64,000 nucleotides of DNA, taken from the NCBI GenBank assembly GCA_003342895.1, contig PTFA01000081.1:3428434-3492433 (forward strand), in the 5' to 3' direction. Shown here piece after piece: positions 60,241 to 64,000 of the stretch (the first letter of the stretch is position 1; each line of letters opens with the position of its first letter). A program made the position numbers and the translations under genes. The notes beneath the pieces were generated by a model. That model did no database searches. It was not told the origin of the DNA and saw only the letters and a program-made list of their open reading frames with translations. Source of the DNA: Casuarius casuarius (taxonomy: Eukaryota > Chordata > Aves > Casuariiformes > Casuariidae).

Positions 60241-61479
60241 ACCACTTTTTCATGCTACCACAGACCCTGAAACTAGATTTTTTCTAGCTTAAACCTTCCT
60301 TGATTCATTGCTCTCAAGGAACCATAACATTCCACTTCCACCAGTAGCTATTTGCAAACTTGTGTCCCTGCCCCAAGGTTANTAAACTGCTCTTCATTCT
60401 CAGCTGGAGTTGAACTCTCAGAAGCCTCGAATAGGATTCATAAAGCAGACAGTGAAAAAGCCTGTTGACTAGAGGGTCTCCGTCTCAAAGGAGTGCACAA
60501 AGCTCATCTAACATCCCCAGCTGGAGAGCCAGAAGCAGGCCACGGACAACTCCTCAACACCTATCGACATCCAGCAGTGTTACAGGGTAATGAAAGAAGA
60601 GTGTAAAACAGGCATCAGGCAGGAATACAAAACAAATTTTGGCTACTGGACCAGACACAGCTTTTACAGCTCTCTCCAGAAGGAGAACTGTAACTAAGGG
60701 ATGAATGAAAGAAGGGGTCTGTGTGTAACAAACCAGCTGCTTCGTTGTCAAAGTCACTCTTCCTTCCTCTTGGCCCTGAACTACCTGGCTTAGGTAGTTC
60801 ACTGTTCAGCTGGTTGGCCCAACAAAACAGACCTCTCTTCCATTTTATGGAGAGCTAGAGATTTGTGGATACGAAAACTTTCAAAACTAGTAAAAAAAAT
60901 CAACAATTACTCCTTACTGTACAGATGGATGGTTGCAGCTCTGAGAGTATCTGGATCTGGAGCTTAGTGACATTATCCCAAATGATCCAGGAGAGAGCAG
61001 AATTTCCAGACCCGAGTCCTTCACCTCTGACATTAATCTGTTTCCCACAGACTCTGGAAGAAGATCCTTGGCATGCACAGTTGAAAAAAGACACTGCTAG
61101 GTTTACTCTGCTGTAACTGGAAGGCCAGACACAGATAANCATGAGATGATTAATCAGGTCTGATGGTAATTTATGTACCTGCAAAATCTTCCCTTTGTGA
61201 GCACAAGGACTTTAAATCGTGCATTGCACAGGGTAACAGATGGCTGATCCCATTTCCTCTCTGGTGGGTGCACTCCAGAGAGTATAACTAAGATGAGCTT
61301 CCCTACATGGAGAGAACAAGGCTAGTGAATATGGAAAAGTGGGCAAATTATGACATTTTGCCACGTAAGTGGCACTCTGCACATTCACAGGTTTTCTTTA
61401 TAAGAACAGAAAAGGAGGAATCCNAGTGTTTTGTGAGTTAGGCTAGCTGTCATATGTAAAGATCTCATACAAACCAGCC
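60241..61479. other. Unique non-coding DNA
   Basis: No gene or repeat recognised. Ns at 60382, 61139 and 61425. Confidence 0.4.
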
Positions 61480-61880
61480 TAGAGGATTTGTTTTCCTAAA
61501 GCAAACTTTCAATCATCTGCTTTTTAAATATAACTTCTGTGACACACAGAGGAAAATCAGAAAGTGATGCTGAAAGCTTTCCATGCTCTATTCATTTTAT
61601 TATGTAAATCCACTCCCCAATTGATATTTTCATTCAAAANTAGCAGAAGATCCATCATTATTCCTCGATGTAAAGGAAGCAAAACAAGTACGATTGAAGC
61701 AATTGCCCTCATTTGGATTATTATTTTAATACAGCAATATTGTCTGTAGGTAATTTTTAAAGCACATTTGCACACAATTCTAAGCTGCTCCTTTCCAGAG
61801 GCTGTTTAGCATTGTCAACATTTATTACTTCTGCTCTTGTAAATACATATAGCAGAAAGCAGAAATGTTCAGCTTTAAAC
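61480..61880. promoter_or_regulatory. Candidate conserved enhancer-like block
   Basis: About 400 bases of unique AT-rich DNA with TTCATTTTATTATG, CCCAATTGATATTTTC, TCATTATTCCTCGATG, GGATTATTATTTTAATAC and GTAATTTTTAAAGC. The texture is uniform and complex, without tandem units. By appearance it is a strong enhancer candidate. Confidence 0.3.
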
Positions 61881-62512
61881 TAATAAGCAGATTTTGAGAA
61901 ATGGACAACAAAATCACCATTCTCTTTTTNGAATTATCTGCCTCCATACCTAATGATACAGCAACAAAGGCAAAGCCAATCTCACAAAGACTGAAACCCA
62001 TGGAAACATAAGCAAAGCGTACTCAATGTTTTAACTGCAGTTCTACTGCTATAGATGAGTATTAAATGTTCGTTTAGAACTGTCTTAAGGTAGCTAATTT
62101 AACACACACTCACCTAATCATACAGACATACACACAGACGTATGTATTTCATTTGAATGGCTACGTTCCTTAANTAGGTGGAAGAAAGTGTTCCACAATG
62201 GTACGTCCTATGAACTGTATTTGGTCTAAAGGCCAAACACACAGGTTCTAACTGTGTGCGAATGCTATAGCTCAATTACTTAGATATAAATAAACNTAGA
62301 GAAAAAGGTAATCAGCCAATAAATCAAAGCAAGAGAATCTCTCCTTCTTCCCTACAGAAACATATTTGTCAACTTTTCTCCAAAGTACTANCAAATTATG
62401 ATTTATAGTACCGAAGCACATAGCATTTCCAGATAAGATTTTTGACTGAACACTCCAAATACATAGCGAGAATCTGCCCCTGAACCAAAGACCTGCTAAG
62501 CTGAAAGGATGA
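61881..62512. other. Unique non-coding DNA with a CA-rich patch
   Basis: No gene recognised. An imperfect CA/CATA-rich simple repeat lies at about 62101-62146. Ns at 61930, 62175, 62296 and 62392. Confidence 0.4.
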
Positions 62513-62590
62513 CAACAGTGGGGAATCGAAGCCACAGATGAGGTGATGTGATTTGCCCTAGCAGCAGTAGATCAACATGCCAGTTCTGCG
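62513..62590 (-). mobile_element. MIR SINE fragment
   Basis: In antisense: ACAGTGGGGAATCGAAGCC, ACAGATGAGGTGATGTGATT, TGCCCTAGCAGCAGTAG, then ATCAACATGCCAGTTCTGC. MIR reads acagatggggaaactgagg, cacagagaggttaagtgac, ttgcccaaggtcacacag, gtggcagagctgg. The order and spacing agree. Confidence 0.55.
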
Positions 62591-64000
62591 CTCAGTTTGT
62601 GACAACTTGGGGAATCAAAGTACAACTTCTGAACATTTGACAGTTTCAAACTACGGCAAATTTACTGAACCACAGTATGCCACAATGTACAGATTTGCCA
62701 TTTGCTGGTGGAATCTACCATTGCCTGGTAGAGACCTTATCATATATCTACCAGAGCAGGTATGAGATATTAATGATCATGTATATTTAAGTGGAAACTT
62801 TTTCTGATAACAGGTTGGCTGAAGCTAAGAAAAGCAATTTTTGTTAATAGCCTTACAGGTGAGAGGAGCTTTGAAAATGTAAAATTTCAAACCCAGGCAA
62901 GCAAACAAACAAAATACCCCCCCTCCATTGTTGGCATTACCATTTTAAAACATCATGGATATTCAAAGAGAATCACTGAGCCAAATAGGAGGTGTTGGAG
63001 GCCACATCTGAAAAGCTTCCTATCATATGTGGGAAGGGAAAGGATGTTTTTCCTCTATGGAACCTGTCGAGGCCAAAGCAAACTGATCAGGAGCAAAAAG
63101 AGACACCAGGATTCAAAATAAAAGTCATTGGCTAGAGGAGGAAGAACGTGGGCAGCCCCCAAACCCTGGAACTAAGCTCAAAAAATATCGCAGATTGGTG
63201 GTAAAAGTGCGGCAGACCTGCAGCCTATACCGGGGTGTGAGACAATTAATGTTGCCAAATCTATTTAGGAAGTGATTTTAATAGTTCAGTAGTTCTCATA
63301 TTGGTCCTTATCCTTTCTCATTAACTCCCTCACTTTGAGAGGCAGTTTTATTTCCCCAGCCAAAGCAACTGTTCTGCCTTTCTTCATCCGGTTGGTCCGC
63401 AAACCCCCATCTGTCCATGCTCCCATNGGTACTGACCTGAAGCCTCAGCTCACACCCGTTGCTTCCCCTCTGGCTCACCTCTCCTCCTGGAGATTTCCAC
63501 TCCTTATTCCCAGGCCACAAGGCAACTGAAACTTGGTTAAACTTCCAGACCAACGGCAGCTCCAGTAGATCTTAACTCCAGTGTCTTTGCTGTTGCAGGG
63601 TTATGAGCTGAGGAACAGGAGGGAATGGACTTGTTCTGAACAGCAGTGCTTTTTCTCTGCACCTGTGGTGAGGTCGGAAGGGTAGAGGCATCCATTCGGA
63701 GCAGGTCTGAATAGCTGCCACATCCCAGAAAGCAGGGCAGCCAACTAACTGCCCCCCTCGCCCACAGGCAATGCTAAAATTTCCTAGGGAGGGTTCCAGC
63801 TCCAGCTGTAATCTCACCACTTGGAAAGAGCTGACAGGCCTGAACACTAAATTAACCACCCAATAAAACCAATTAAAAAAACTTTCCAAGCAGAATCCAA
63901 CTAGGCATTCACACTCCTGGCCCGGTGATTCCTTGGATCTTGGCATGGTGGTTCATTCAGTGGATCTTTTTCAAGACCCACTATCTATTCGCTGAAACTG
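62591..64000. other. Unique non-coding DNA, GC-richer from 63.3 kb
   Basis: No gene recognised. 63330-63830 is GC-richer. The minus-strand open frame at 63572-63946 (about 124 codons) predicts no known protein. A short C run precedes 62930. Confidence 0.4.

Noticed and set aside
1..64000. Endogenous retrovirus or other integrated virus
   Set aside because: No gag, pol or env-like frame, no primer-binding site and no paired long terminal repeats were seen. The only reverse-transcriptase trace is the L2 LINE.
1..64000. Bacterial or phage origin
   Set aside because: Coding density is essentially nil, no ribosome-binding-site-led genes occur, and vertebrate LINE and SINE remnants are present.

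Overview
The window looks like nuclear DNA from a vertebrate, most likely a sauropsid and probably a bird. It is AT-leaning, has no operon-like gene packing, and carries no long open reading frame. The repeats I recognise are old and decayed: two CR1 LINE pieces, one L2-type LINE piece, several MIR-type SINE pieces and one tRNA-derived SINE. I see no Alu, B1/B2, L1 or intact endogenous retrovirus. Low repeat content favours a bird over a turtle or crocodilian, but the sequence alone does not settle this.

I find no protein-coding gene. The longest open frames (about 145-170 codons) match no protein I know and are near what chance gives in 64 kb. The best splice-like signal is a possible 60-nt exon on the minus strand at 6181-6240. 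The window is best read as a gene desert or one very large intron.

Layout. 1-12.6 kb is mostly unique sequence with a CR1 piece (3.2 kb), a MIR piece (8.1 kb), a possible exon (6.2 kb) and GC-richer patches at 8.9 and 11.3-12.2 kb. 12.98-13.6 kb has enhancer-like sequence and a perfect 16-bp hairpin. 16-28 kb is unique AT-rich DNA with further enhancer-like blocks and a CR1 piece at 20.8 kb. 28.6-33.4 kb is the most unusual part: CpG-richer segments and TF-motif-rich segments lie close together and end in a CpG-island-like patch at 32.94-33.40 kb. 33.4-46.3 kb holds MIR pieces, the L2 remnant (40.16-41.0 kb), paired homeodomain palindromes, and the tRNA-derived SINE (46.0 kb). 46-64 kb is unique AT-rich DNA with enhancer-like blocks at 47.4, 48.0, 51.5, 57.4, 60.1 and 61.5 kb and a few old repeats.

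No genes here can be said to work together. My main inference is that the window may be a long-range regulatory landscape of an unseen developmental gene. That rests on the look of the sequence (TAAT-rich, palindromic homeodomain, octamer and forkhead words in unique DNA), not on an alignment. A second pattern is seen directly: the single-base Ns are strongly clustered, with none between 12,569 and 33,342.
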